The notes under the pieces were generated by a model, which saw only the letters and a program-made list of their open reading frames with translations, was not told the origin of the DNA and did not search any database. 25,932 nucleotides of DNA from Solirubrobacteraceae bacterium. GTDB lineage: Bacteria > Actinomycetota > Thermoleophilia > Solirubrobacterales > Solirubrobacteraceae. Each line of letters starts with the position of its first letter. Position 1 is the first letter of the stretch. Below, piece by piece: positions 13,013 through 21,801 of this stretch. Position numbers and translations under genes: made by a program. Location of the stretch: positions 1-25,932 of the forward strand of contig JADGIB010000011.1 of assembly GCA_019683665.1 (NCBI GenBank), written 5' to 3'.

Positions 13013-15814
13013 ATAGGAGTCAGACTCGAAGAACTAACGCCCGGAAGCCAGATCGTCGGCCTCGTCGGTAACGGCGCGGCGACGATCGTCCAGGCCCGCT
13101 GGCATGCCGCAGGTGCGTTGACAGTCACGTTCCGCGACGAGGCCGGCCGCGTCTCGGAGCAGGTTCTCTTCCGCGACGACGAAGGACGGCTCGAGAAGCT
13201 TGCGGCCGGGCGGGCTTGGTCCTTCGACGCCGATGGCGAGCTCTTCCGACTCGCCTCGGAGGCGCGGCGGATCGAGCTCGCCTGGCTCTTCGATCCCTTC
13301 CTCGCGGTGCAGACGTCGAACCTGGAGCCGCTCCCGCACCAGATCGACGCCGTCTACGAGCACATGCTTCCGCGGCAGCCATTGCGGTTCCTGCTCGCGG
13401 ACGACCCGGGCGCCGGCAAGACGATCATGGCCGGGCTCCTGATCAAGGAGCTGGAGATTCGCGGCGACGTCGAGCGCTGCCTGGTGGTCGCACCCGGCGG
13501 GCTCGTGGAGCAGTGGCAGGACGAGCTCAGCCGCCGCTTCGGGCTCCATTTCGAGATCTTCACGCGGGCTGCGGTGGAGGCAGCCGAGACCGGGAATCCC
13601 TTTGCCGAGCGCCCGCGCTGGCTAGCGCGCCTCGACCAGCTCGCTCGCAATGACGACCTCCAGGCGAAGCTCGCCGCCGCCGAGTGGGACCTGGTCGTCG
13701 TCGATGAGGCCCACAAGATGTCGGCCCACTACTACGGCAACGAGCTGAAGCGCACCAAGCGCTACGAGCTCGGCGAGCAGCTCGGAGCGCGCAGTCGCCA
13801 TCTCCTGCTGATGACGGCGACGCCGCACACCGGCAAGGAGGAGGACTTCCATCTCTTCCTCGCACTGCTCGATTCGGACCGCTTCGCGGGCCGGACGCGC
13901 GACAGCACGCGTCAGGTCGACACCGAAGATCTCATGCGCCGCGTGGTCAAGGAGAAGCTCGTCCGTTTCGACGGTCGGCCGCTGTTTCCGGAGCGCTTCG
14001 CGTATAGCCCGCAGTTCTCGCTGTCCGATCCTGAGGCCGCGCTGTACGTGGCGGTCACCGACTACGTCCGCGAGGAGATGAACCGCGTCGAGCGCATGAA
14101 GGCGGCCGGGGAGGGGCGCCGCGGTGCCGTGGTCGGCTTCGCCCTCACCACCCTGCAGCGGCGCTTGGCCTCGTCTCCTGAGGCGATCTACCGCTCGCTC
14201 GAGCGAAGGCGCAAGCGCCTAGAGTCCAGACTGCGCGAGGCCCAGCTTGAGGCGCGAGGGCGCAGGGCGCTCGCCGAGCTGCCGGGCGTCCACGTTCCCG
14301 AGGGGCTTGACCCCGAGGACCTCGACGAGCTCGAGGATGACGAGCTCACCGCGGAGGAACGCGAGGAGCTCGAGGAGGAGGTCGTCGATGCTGCCAGCGC
14401 GGCTGAGTCGATCCCCGAGCTGCAGGCGGAGATCGCTCTGCTCACTCAGCTCGAACACCAGGCCCGCGCCGTGCGGAACTCGGGAACCGACCGCAAGTGG
14501 GAGGAGCTATCCGGCCTGCTGCAGGCGGCGCCGGAGATCAAGCGGCCCGACGGTTACCTTCGCAAGCTGATCGTCTTTACCGAGCACCGCGACACGCTGA
14601 ACTACCTGGTCGACCGGCTCGGCACGCTGCTTGGCCGCCCCGAGGCGGTGGTCGCCATTCACGGCGGCGTCAAGCGCGAGGAGCGGCGCAAGATCGAGGA
14701 GGCGTTCATGCAGGACAGGGACGTCTGGATCCTCGTCGCCACCGACGCCGCGGGCGAGGGACTCAACCTCCAGCGCGCCCACCTGGTCGTCAATTACGAC
14801 CTGCCCTGGAACCCGAATCGCATCGAGCAGCGCTTCGGCCGCGTCCACCGCATCGGCCAGACAGAGGTGTGTCACCTCTGGAACCTGGTCGCGAGAGATA
14901 CCCGCGAAGGCGAGGTCTTTCACCGCCTGTTTGAGAAGCTCGAGCAGCAGCGGAAGGACCTCGGCGATCAGGTCTTCGACGTTCTGGGTCCTGCCTTCGG
15001 CGAGCGCTCGCTTCGCGATCTGCTGCTGGAGGCGATCCGGTTTGGCGATCAGCCGGAGGTCAAGGCACGGCTCGAACAGGTAGTCGACGAGGCGGCAGGG
15101 GATCGCGTGAAGGACCTCGTTCATGAGCGAGCGCTGGCGAGCGAGGTCATCACGCACGAGACGATCGAGCGGATCCGCGAGGAGATGGAGCGCGCCGAGG
15201 CCCGGCGGCTCCAGCCGCAGTTCGTGCGCGCCTTCTTCCTAGAGACCTTCCGCCGATTCGGCGGTCGTGCCGCCGAGCGCGAGCCCGGACGCTTCGAGCT
15301 CACCCGTGTACCGGGCGAGCTTCGCCGCCGCGACCGCCAGATCGGTCGTGGCGCCCCGCTCCTGCGCCGCTACGAACGGATCACGTTCGAGCGTGAGCTT
15401 GTGCGCCAGGAGGGAAAGCCGCTCGCGGAGTTCGTGGCGCCCGGCCACCCGCTGCTCGACGCCGTCATCGATCTGGTGAGCGAGCGCTACGGCACCCTCC
15501 TCAAGCAGGGTTCCGTCCTCGTCGACGACCTCGACGACGGCGAGGCGCTTCGCGTGCTCGTCTACCTCGAGCACTCGATCCGCGACGGCCTGCGGGTTCG
15601 CGGCGGCGACTATCGCGTCGTTTCGCGCCGCTTCGAGTTCGTCGAGATCGACACCGATGGCGACGTGCGGCTCGCCGGCTGGGCGCCATACCTGGATCTG
15701 CGCCCGCTCGCGGACGGCGAGTGGGCCCTGATCGCGCCACGTCTTGACGAATGTCATGAAGGACGGCGACGCCGCTACGCGGCGGCCTCCCCGCGCCGAG
15801 AGACTCGGTGCTGA
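13013..15814 (+). CDS. SNF2-family helicase, 3' end replaced by an IS110-type insertion; apparent ATA start
   Basis: Superfamily 2 ATPase, 933 residues as it now reads. The Walker A is DDPGAGKT (130-137), the Walker B DEAH (231-234), motif III MTATPH, and motif VI QRFGRVHRIGQ. It matches a widespread RapA/HepA-like, defence-associated helicase type that acts on DNA. An acidic coiled insert lies at about 430-475. The conserved N-terminus (VRLEELTPGSQIVGLVGNG) lies upstream of the first usual start (TTG 13118). The frame, open from 12953, has no ATG, GTG or TTG before it; ATA at 13013, 6 nt after GGAGGAG, is the best start. An IS110-type element entered at GACGAATG (15746). Its sequence replaces the last 30 residues with about 22 foreign ones; the lost tail survives at 17049-17141. 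The motor domains are intact, so activity may persist. Confidence 0.85.
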   Translation: MGVRLEELTPGSQIVGLVGNGAATIVQARWHAAGALTVTFRDEAGRVSEQVLFRDDEGRLEKLAAGRAWSFDADGELFRLASEARRIELAWLFDPFLAVQTSNLEPLPHQIDAVYEHMLPRQPLRFLLADDPGAGKTIMAGLLIKELEIRGDVERCLVVAPGGLVEQWQDELSRRFGLHFEIFTRAAVEAAETGNPFAERPRWLARLDQLARNDDLQAKLAAAEWDLVVVDEAHKMSAHYYGNELKRTKRYELGEQLGARSRHLLLMTATPHTGKEEDFHLFLALLDSDRFAGRTRDSTRQVDTEDLMRRVVKEKLVRFDGRPLFPERFAYSPQFSLSDPEAALYVAVTDYVREEMNRVERMKAAGEGRRGAVVGFALTTLQRRLASSPEAIYRSLERRRKRLESRLREAQLEARGRRALAELPGVHVPEGLDPEDLDELEDDELTAEEREELEEEVVDAASAAESIPELQAEIALLTQLEHQARAVRNSGTDRKWEELSGLLQAAPEIKRPDGYLRKLIVFTEHRDTLNYLVDRLGTLLGRPEAVVAIHGGVKREERRKIEEAFMQDRDVWILVATDAAGEGLNLQRAHLVVNYDLPWNPNRIEQRFGRVHRIGQTEVCHLWNLVARDTREGEVFHRLFEKLEQQRKDLGDQVFDVLGPAFGERSLRDLLLEAIRFGDQPEVKARLEQVVDEAAGDRVKDLVHERALASEVITHETIERIREEMERAEARRLQPQFVRAFFLETFRRFGGRAAEREPGRFELTRVPGELRRRDRQIGRGAPLLRRYERITFERELVRQEGKPLAEFVAPGHPLLDAVIDLVSERYGTLLKQGSVLVDDLDDGEALRVLVYLEHSIRDGLRVRGGDYRVVSRRFEFVEIDTDGDVRLAGWAPYLDLRPLADGEWALIAPRLDECHEGRRRRYAAASPRRETRC
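15746..15753 (+). repeat. Left copy of the 8-bp repeat flanking the IS110-type element
   Basis: GACGAATG, in the helicase frame as Asp-Glu-Cys/Trp. The same octamer occurs at 17049-17056. Confidence 0.75.
15757..15768 (+). repeat. Left sub-terminal inverted repeat of the IS
   Basis: TGAAGGACGGCG, an exact reverse complement of 17033-17044. Confidence 0.75.
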
Positions 15815-15845
15815 TCAGCAACGCTCCGACGCGGAGGAGGCCTGG

Positions 15846-16901
15846 ATGCAGTTTCTCGGGATCGACTGGGGCACCCGCAAGGCGGCCTGGTGCTCGCTCG
15901 ACGAGCATGGCCACATCGTCGGCGAAGGGTTCATCCCCGCCGACCAGGACGGCCTGGCCCGTCTGGTGGTCAACCTCGGTCCGGACGTCCGTGGCTGCGT
16001 GGAGATGATGAGCGGCGCCGCGTGGGTCCGCGACCGGCTGCAGGCCTGCGGATGGCAGATCGACATCGCCAACGCTCGCAAGGTCAAGGCGGTCGCGCCG
16101 TTGGCCTGCAAGACCGACCGGATCGACGCGCGCGTGCTCGCCGAGCTGGTCCGCCGCGACCTCGTCCCGGCGCTCTGGGTTCCGTCGCTGGATGAGCGCG
16201 CCGTTCGGGAACTGCTGCGCCGCCGCGCGCACCTGATCCGGCTGCGGACCTCAGCGATGAACCGCACGTTCGGACTCGTCACGCAATGGGGCCTACGAAC
16301 CGGCGTGACGACGCTGCGCAAGCCCGGCGCGCTCGAACGACTCGCCGAGCAGGGCGTCCCGCCGACCTGGTGTCGGTCGATCGCGGTGCTCATCGAGGTC
16401 ATCGACGACCTGGATCGCCAGATCGACCCCATCGACCGCGAGCTGCGACCGCTTGCTCGCGCCGACGATCGCGCGCGCCTGCTTGTGTCCATCCCCGGAG
16501 TCGCTGAGCTGCTCGCGCTCACACTCGCCACCGAGATCGGCGAGATCTCCAGGTTCCCGTCGGCCAAGAAGCTCATCGGCTACGCCGGCCTGGCACCGAA
16601 GATCAAGCAGTCCGGACAGACCTCGCGCACCGGCAAGCTCTCCAAGGCCGGCTCGACAACGCTGCGCTGGGCCGCCGTCGAGGCCGCCCAGCAGGCCTGG
16701 CGCCCGTCGAACCCGTGGCACGAGCTCTACAGCGACGTCAAGCGCCGACACGGCAAGGCCAACCCGGCCAAGGCCGCCGTCGCCCGCAAGGTCCTCATCG
16801 CCTGCTGGCACATCCTCGCCCGCAACCAGCCGTTCAAGCCGAGCGCCGCGCGCGCCACCGACCCTGCCCCGGCAAGCTCCTCCATTCGTCTGGCCGCCTG
16901 A
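15846..16901 (+). CDS. IS110-family transposase (DEDD recombinase)
   Basis: 351 residues, normal length. The N-terminal RuvC-like DEDD domain shows D7 (GIDWG), E53 (VEMMSG) and D91/D94 (KTDRIDARV). The C-terminal Transposase_20 domain runs from about residue 215 (RLLVSIPGVAELLALTLA) through KLSKAGSTTLRWAAVEAA, which carries the conserved serine. All key residues are present, so the enzyme is probably active. IS110 enzymes recombine DNA guided by an RNA from the element's own non-coding end. The ATG at 15846 is set by GGAGGAGG 5 nt upstream. A longer frame starts in the disrupted helicase but lacks homology there. Confidence 0.93.
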   Translation: MQFLGIDWGTRKAAWCSLDEHGHIVGEGFIPADQDGLARLVVNLGPDVRGCVEMMSGAAWVRDRLQACGWQIDIANARKVKAVAPLACKTDRIDARVLAELVRRDLVPALWVPSLDERAVRELLRRRAHLIRLRTSAMNRTFGLVTQWGLRTGVTTLRKPGALERLAEQGVPPTWCRSIAVLIEVIDDLDRQIDPIDRELRPLARADDRARLLVSIPGVAELLALTLATEIGEISRFPSAKKLIGYAGLAPKIKQSGQTSRTGKLSKAGSTTLRWAAVEAAQQAWRPSNPWHELYSDVKRRHGKANPAKAAVARKVLIACWHILARNQPFKPSAARATDPAPASSSIRLAA

Positions 16902-17048
16902 CGGCCCACAAACGAACTGAGAAGCCGAGGCAGCTGCAACCGACCACCTGCGCCCTGAGCGCCGAAAGAGAACTCAGCCACCTGCCCGCACGAACCCGAG
17001 GAGCCGCCGCTCGAACCGCACCCTTGACATCACGCCGTCCTTCAAAGA
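16902..17048 (+). ncRNA. Candidate bridge-RNA region in the right end of the IS
   Basis: 147 nt of non-coding DNA between the transposase stop and the element edge. This is where IS1111-type elements keep their guide RNA. A TTGACA box at 17024-17029 points outward, as expected if joining of the ends in a circle creates a promoter. I could not fold it or identify the guide loops, so this is a positional inference. Confidence 0.35.
17033..17044 (+). repeat. Right sub-terminal inverted repeat of the IS
   Basis: CGCCGTCCTTCA, the exact reverse complement of 15757-15768. Confidence 0.75.
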
Positions 17049-17141
17049 GACGAATGGCTCGTCGGCCGCCGCTACCTGTCGGCCGAGTCGCTCGCGCTGG
17101 TTTTCGTCGACGAGGACCAGCGCGACCCCCCCGAGGAGTGA
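17049..17141 (+). pseudogene. Detached 3' end of the SNF2-family helicase gene
   Basis: It begins with the right GACGAATG repeat (17049-17056). Read in phase with the helicase it gives DEWLVGRRYLSAESLALV and 12 more residues, then TGA at 17139-17141. Deleting 15746-17048 joins it seamlessly to the helicase frame (...ALIAPRL + DEWLVGRR...) for a protein of about 941 residues. It has no start codon or ribosome binding site of its own. Confidence 0.75.
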
Positions 17142-17249
17142 TCGAGCTCCAAGCCGCCTGAGCCGCGACCCACTACGCCGACGAGGCTTTACGCCACTTA
17201 AGACGACTTGACTGGAGTGGGCGAGCGGGGGAAGCTCGATTGGCTGAGC

Positions 17250-18401
17250 TCAGATCGCTCGTGCGGAGGCGAGTGCCGCCTCTACCTGCACTACGGCGTC
17301 CGGGAGATTGTTGGCGAGCGCCGCCTTCGGCGGTGGCCGACGAGCGCCACGCAGCATCCCGATCATCCGCCCCTCGCCGACCAGTACGTCGGCGTAGGCA
17401 GCGGCGCACGGCAGGTTTACGAAGTCAAACAGGTCCCCCCGCTCCGGCCGCTGACCCGCGTTGTGCAACCGAGCGGTGAGGACTTGCAACATGAGAGCGA
17501 GCATCGGCTGCCCTTCGAGCTTGCCGGGGTGCGAGAGCTCGTTCATCACCTCGTCGGCTGGCATGCCGAGCTGGAGGCCGACGGCGCCGATGTCGTCTGC
17601 CGCGTCGAGCAAGAGGTTGAGCCGCGCGACTTGTGCCACGGTCCTACGGCCGACGCAGTCGCGGCGGAGGGCCTCAGTGATGCCGACCCACTTGTGGGCC
17701 CACGAGTCCTTGGCCCTTGCGCCGGCGCCCCCGGGATCCTCGACACGCTCCAAGTCGAGCATTGCCTCGTAGAGACCCAGAGCCCATGGAATCCTCCGTT
17801 CTGGACCCTCGGTCACGGACGCGAAGGTCTCGGCCATGCCGGGAACGAACACGGGCTCGGGCGTGGTCGGGGCCCCGAGTGCGCGAGCCAGTTCCAGTCG
17901 CCGGATCACCACCGGGTTACGCATATGCCACCCACGGCTGAGGCGCAGCAGCGCTCCGGCGACTGCTTCACGGCGGTCGCCGAAGAGGGCGTCGGTCTCG
18001 ACGAGTCGACCCGCTGAGAGCGGCATCAGGATCTCGCCCGACTCGACTCTCGTGGCGAGCCAGTACGCCGCCTCGGCGACAGGCTGCGAGACCCGGGGGT
18101 CCCCGTTCAGTGCGAGTCCCACGCAAGACCAGTGGTTCTGGTCCAGATACACGATCGGTCTGCCGGCACGCAACTCCTCCGCGTCGCCGGTCTTGCCCAT
18201 CTCGATCAGCGCGTTGCTTCCCGTCGGGAGCCCTACGACCAGTCCCTCGGGGTGCAGCGCGACCCAGCGGATGCGCGTTGCCGGCATCATCTCCACAGGC
18301 AGTGGCACTGTGCGCTGGCTCGCAGAGCCAGGAGCCAGGATGAGCTCCGCCGTGTCGAAATCCGCCCTCATCAATACCGGCACGAAGTGAGGGTGACACA
18401 C
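17250..18401 (-). CDS. Protein with PIN-like acidic motifs, possible nuclease
   Basis: 383 residues from GTG 18401; an ATG at 18371 is an alternative start. No firm family match. Visible features are IVYLDQNHW (D87) near the end of an N-terminal beta-rich part, GRLVETDALFGDRREA (E135, D137), and RGDLFDFVNLPCAAAYADVL (D323, D326, D338). A first-strand LDxN, a mid-protein Glu/Asp and late paired Asp residues are the arrangement of PIN-type metal-dependent RNases, here with a large helical insert. It lies opposite in strand to its neighbours, between the broken helicase and DISARM genes, and is less GC-rich than the chromosomal part. A toxin, a defence nuclease or an unrelated cargo gene are all possible. 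No antitoxin-like small gene is evident. Confidence 0.6.
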   Translation of the reverse strand: MCHPHFVPVLMRADFDTAELILAPGSASQRTVPLPVEMMPATRIRWVALHPEGLVVGLPTGSNALIEMGKTGDAEELRAGRPIVYLDQNHWSCVGLALNGDPRVSQPVAEAAYWLATRVESGEILMPLSAGRLVETDALFGDRREAVAGALLRLSRGWHMRNPVVIRRLELARALGAPTTPEPVFVPGMAETFASVTEGPERRIPWALGLYEAMLDLERVEDPGGAGARAKDSWAHKWVGITEALRRDCVGRRTVAQVARLNLLLDAADDIGAVGLQLGMPADEVMNELSHPGKLEGQPMLALMLQVLTARLHNAGQRPERGDLFDFVNLPCAAAYADVLVGEGRMIGMLRGARRPPPKAALANNLPDAVVQVEAALASARAI

Positions 18402-18517
18402 CGCTCGGCGCCCGCCGTCCGGGTTGACGAGCTTTCGGCCACCCGTGGGCGAGTTCGTGCGCTCACCAATCGGCCTGGAGTGCGCTCGTCGTCAGAGAGC
18501 GGTCGCGGCGCGCGACC

Positions 18518-18547
18518 ATGACCCCGTGGCCGCCGCTGTGCCAGAAT
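18518..18547 (+). promoter_or_regulatory. Putative promoter of the drmD-drmMI operon
   Basis: The -35-like ATGACC (18518-18523), an 18-bp spacer and the -10-like CAGAAT (18542-18547) are followed 8 nt later by the ATG at 18556, again pointing to a leaderless transcript. Confidence 0.35.
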
Positions 18548-18555
18548 CCCACCCC

Positions 18556-21500
18556 ATGACCACGACGGTCGCGCTGCCCGAGGAGGGCCAAGCGGTGCTC
18601 GTGCGCGGGCGCCCGGCGGCCGTCCGCGGCGTGAGCGCCCACGGCCACGACGGCGAGGTGACCCACCTGGTCGACGTCGAGTACCTCGACGCCTGGGACT
18701 TCCCCGCCGAGGACTCCGTCCTGTGGGAGCGCGAGATCGGCGCCCAGGTGCTGAAGGGAGGCGGGCTCCCGCGTGTCGACGAGCTGCCGGCGCTCACCGA
18801 CCCCGAGGTCTTCGCCGCCTTCTGCGACGCGCTGCGCTGGAGCTCGGCGGTGCGGCTGCCCGGTCTCACCAGCGACGGGCCCGCGCTCATCTCGCCGTGG
18901 GAGAGCGCGGTGGCGCCCGAGCCCTACCAGCTCGTGCCGGTCTTGCGCGCGCTCGAGATGCCGCGGGTGTCGCTGCTGCTCGCCGACGACGTCGGCCTGG
19001 GCAAGACGATCGAGGCGGGGCTCGTGCTGCGTGAGCTGCTGGGTCGCCGGCGCATTCGCCGCGTGCTCGTGATCTGCCCCGCGTCGCTGCAGCGCCAATG
19101 GCGCGACGAGCTGCAGCGCAAGTTCGCGCTCGAATTCACGATCGTCGACCGTGCGGCCACCGTCGAGATCCAGCGCGAGTACGGCATGGACGCCAACCCG
19201 TGGGCGGTCACCCCGCGGGCGATCGCCTCCATGGACTTCCTGCGCCAGCCCGACGTCCTCAGCGACTTCCTCGCCGCCGCCGATCAGCTCGAGCGCGGCC
19301 ACGCCTCGGCGCTCGATCTGCTTGTCGTCGACGAGGCGCACAACCTCGCCCCGATGGGGTTCTCCGAGCGCTCGGACCGCACGAAGATGCTCGCGGAGAT
19401 CGCGCCGCACGCCGAGCACCGGCTGTTCCTCTCCGCCACGCCGCACAACGGCTTCACCGCCTCCTTCTCAGGCCTGCTCGAGCTGCTCGACCCCGTTCGG
19501 TTCCGCCAGACCGCCGAGCTGAACGACACGGAGCGCCGCCAGGTGGACCTCGTCATGGTCCGCCGGCTCAAGTCCGAGCTCAACGCGCGCGCCAAGCGCC
19601 GCGGCGACACGCCGCCCTTCACGGAGCGCCACGTCGAGCGCATCCCCTTCCGATGGACGCCGCAAGAGCAGCGCCTCACCGTCGCGCTGGCCGAGTACCG
19701 CCGCGCCGGCACCGCGCTGCTCGCGCACCTCGGCCACCGCGAGCGCGCCGTCGGGCGGTTCGTCTTCTCCTTGCTGACCAAGCGCCTGCTGTCATGCCCG
19801 TACGCCCTCGCGCGCACGTGGTGGTCGCACATCGAGGGCTACGCGACCTCGGTCTCCCCCGAGGAAGCGCAGGCCGCCGCGCTGCGAGCCGAGCAGCAGA
19901 CGGCCGACGACGAGGAGAAGGCGCGCCGCGAGGAAGACGTCGCCCGCCAGGGCGGCGGCTTCCTGTCGCGCCACGAGCGCGAGCTCGCCGCCGCCCGCGA
20001 CGAAGTGTCCGCCGCTCTCGAAGCGCTCGGGTGGGGACGCGAGATCGTCGACGAACCGCTCGACCCCACGCAGGTCGACCCCAGCCGCGGCTTTCCGCCC
20101 GACGGAAAGTGGGAGGCGCTCGAAGCCTGGTTCGAGCAGCGCCTGCGCGACGGCGCGAAGTTCAAGCCCGACGAGCGGGCGATCTGGTTCACGGAGTACA
20201 AGGACACGCTCGACTACCTGCAAAGCCGGCTGGTCGCGCGGGGATTCGCGCTGCCCGAGGTGCGCGCCCTGTTCGGCGGCTCGTCGCTGGCGGAGCGCGC
20301 CCAGGTGCGCGAGGCGTTCAACGACGCCGGCGATCCCGTCCGCCTGCTCGTCGCCACCGACGTCGCTGCCGAGGGCCTCAACCTGCAGTCCTCCTGCCGC
20401 TACGTCGTCCACTACGAGGTGCCGTGGAACCCCATGCGCCTCGACCAGCGCAACGGCCGCGTCGACCGCCACGGTCAGGCCCGGGATGTCTTCTGCTTCC
20501 ACTTCGCCTCCGACGACGACGCGGACGTGCGCTTCCTCGACTACGTCGTGCGCAAGGTCGAGCAGGTCAAGGACGACCTCGGCTCGGTGGGCGACGTGAT
20601 CGACCGCGCGGTGGAGGAGCGCTTCGCGGAGACCGGTCACGAGGTCGGAGAGGACGAGCTCGAGCGGCGGATCGAGACCACGCTCGAGCAGGCCGCACAG
20701 CGGCGGGACATGTCGACCACCGACGAGGACGAAGTCGAGCGCCAAGTCGCCGATGTGGTCTCCGCCTCGCTCCGGGAGCTGCAGGCTGAGCCTGAGGCGC
20801 TCGCGCGGCTGCTGTCGGTCGCCGTGCGCCTGGACGGCGGCGAGCTGGCGGAGGCCGCCCCGGGGCTCTACCGCGTGGCGCGCATTCCGCGCGGGTGGGG
20901 ACGCACGATCGACACTTCGCTGAGAGTCGAATCAGGCCCGAACGCCGGCGCCCTGCCGCGACTGGCGTTCGACCCCGACCACCTGATGGCCGACGTCGGG
21001 CCGCGACGGGTGTTCCGCGAGCGGTCCGACACGCGATTGGTGCGTCTTGCCCATCCGCTCATGCGCCGCGCCGCCGGCGCGCTGCGCCGGAGGCTGTGGG
21101 AGCCCGACCGGGCGCTCTCGCGCTTCACGATCGCCGCCGCCGACGCCGTAGCCGAGCCGGTCCTTGTCGTCCCCGCGCTGCTCACGCTCGTCAACTCGCT
21201 GCGCGAGCCCCTGCATTCCGAGCTGCTCACCCTGGCCGTAGGTCTCTACGACCGGAAGCCTGTCGCGTTTCCGCCCGCAGAGCTGACGCCGCTTCCCGCC
21301 GCGCAGGCCGAGGCCTGGCGGGTCCGGCTCGCCGACGACTGGGACGAGCTGGCCGCCGCGATCGAAGATGCGCTCGGCGCTCGCCGCACGGAGCTCGACA
21401 CCGCCGCGCAGGCGCTCCTGCCGAAGCTGCTGGCCGAGGAGAAGGAGAGCCAGACGAGGCTCTATCGCCGCAGGCTCGACGAGCTGAAAGCCGACCGCGG

Positions 21501-21801
21501 CGACGCCGGCCGCGAGCGCCTGCGCCGCTCGATCGAGCGCCTCGAGGCACAGGCGCGCCAGCTCACCTTCGACCCCGCCGCGCAGGAGGAGCTCGAGGCG
21601 CGGCTGCGCCGCGAGCGCCAGAAGCTCGAAAGCCAGGAGTACCGCCAGGTCGCCGAGCGCCGCGAGCGCCTGCGCGCGCGGATCGAGCGCGAGCGCGAGC
21701 GCCTGCTCTCAGAGATCCTGCCCAAGCGCTACGAGCTCGCCCGCGCCGATCTGCTGCCCGTCGGCCTGGCGCTCGCCGTCCCCCCCGGAGCCCAGCCATG
21801 A
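18556..21801 (+). CDS. drmD: DISARM SNF2-like helicase DrmD
   Basis: 1081 residues, the usual size for DrmD. The SF2 motor has Walker A DDVGLGKT (144-151), DEAH (259-262), motif III LSATPHNG, the C-terminal RecA motif ATDVAAEGLNL and motif VI QRNGRVDRHGQ. The N-terminus MTTTVALPEEGQAVLVRGR and the long Arg/Glu-rich coiled coil near residues 950-1060 fit DrmD and HepA-like proteins. In class 1 DISARM, DrmD works with the adenine methylase DrmMI and the DrmABC core to restrict incoming phage DNA. The ATG at 18556 is preferred over the upstream 18424 start because homology-like sequence begins there and a -10-like box precedes it. Its stop overlaps the drmMI start (ATGA). It differs clearly from the other helicase at 13013. 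Confidence 0.88.
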   Translation: MTTTVALPEEGQAVLVRGRPAAVRGVSAHGHDGEVTHLVDVEYLDAWDFPAEDSVLWEREIGAQVLKGGGLPRVDELPALTDPEVFAAFCDALRWSSAVRLPGLTSDGPALISPWESAVAPEPYQLVPVLRALEMPRVSLLLADDVGLGKTIEAGLVLRELLGRRRIRRVLVICPASLQRQWRDELQRKFALEFTIVDRAATVEIQREYGMDANPWAVTPRAIASMDFLRQPDVLSDFLAAADQLERGHASALDLLVVDEAHNLAPMGFSERSDRTKMLAEIAPHAEHRLFLSATPHNGFTASFSGLLELLDPVRFRQTAELNDTERRQVDLVMVRRLKSELNARAKRRGDTPPFTERHVERIPFRWTPQEQRLTVALAEYRRAGTALLAHLGHRERAVGRFVFSLLTKRLLSCPYALARTWWSHIEGYATSVSPEEAQAAALRAEQQTADDEEKARREEDVARQGGGFLSRHERELAAARDEVSAALEALGWGREIVDEPLDPTQVDPSRGFPPDGKWEALEAWFEQRLRDGAKFKPDERAIWFTEYKDTLDYLQSRLVARGFALPEVRALFGGSSLAERAQVREAFNDAGDPVRLLVATDVAAEGLNLQSSCRYVVHYEVPWNPMRLDQRNGRVDRHGQARDVFCFHFASDDDADVRFLDYVVRKVEQVKDDLGSVGDVIDRAVEERFAETGHEVGEDELERRIETTLEQAAQRRDMSTTDEDEVERQVADVVSASLRELQAEPEALARLLSVAVRLDGGELAEAAPGLYRVARIPRGWGRTIDTSLRVESGPNAGALPRLAFDPDHLMADVGPRRVFRERSDTRLVRLAHPLMRRAAGALRRRLWEPDRALSRFTIAAADAVAEPVLVVPALLTLVNSLREPLHSELLTLAVGLYDRKPVAFPPAELTPLPAAQAEAWRVRLADDWDELAAAIEDALGARRTELDTAAQALLPKLLAEEKESQTRLYRRRLDELKADRGDAGRERLRRSIERLEAQARQLTFDPAAQEELEARLRRERQKLESQEYRQVAERRERLRARIERERERLLSEILPKRYELARADLLPVGLALAVPPGAQP

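Larger units (their letters stand above)
15754..17048 (+). mobile_element. IS110-family element, IS1111-like subgroup, about 1.3 kb
   Basis: A complete-looking element with one transposase gene, about 92 nt of left non-coding end and about 147 nt of right non-coding end. Perfect 12-bp sub-terminal inverted repeats, TGAAGGACGGCG (15757-15768) and CGCCGTCCTTCA (17033-17044), lie 3-4 nt inside the flanking GACGAATG repeats. Sub-terminal repeats are typical of the IS1111 subgroup. In that subgroup the guide (bridge) RNA is expected in the longer right end. It interrupts the SNF2-family helicase gene. Confidence 0.8.

Noticed and set aside
13118..13120. TTG at 13118 as the helicase start
   Set aside because: It removes 35 residues of family-like N-terminal sequence and has no ribosome binding site in front of it.
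17024..17056. A full promoter across the joined IS ends
   Set aside because: The -35 TTGACA is clear, but I could not find a good -10 at 16-19 bp in the joined sequence, so only the -35 is noted.
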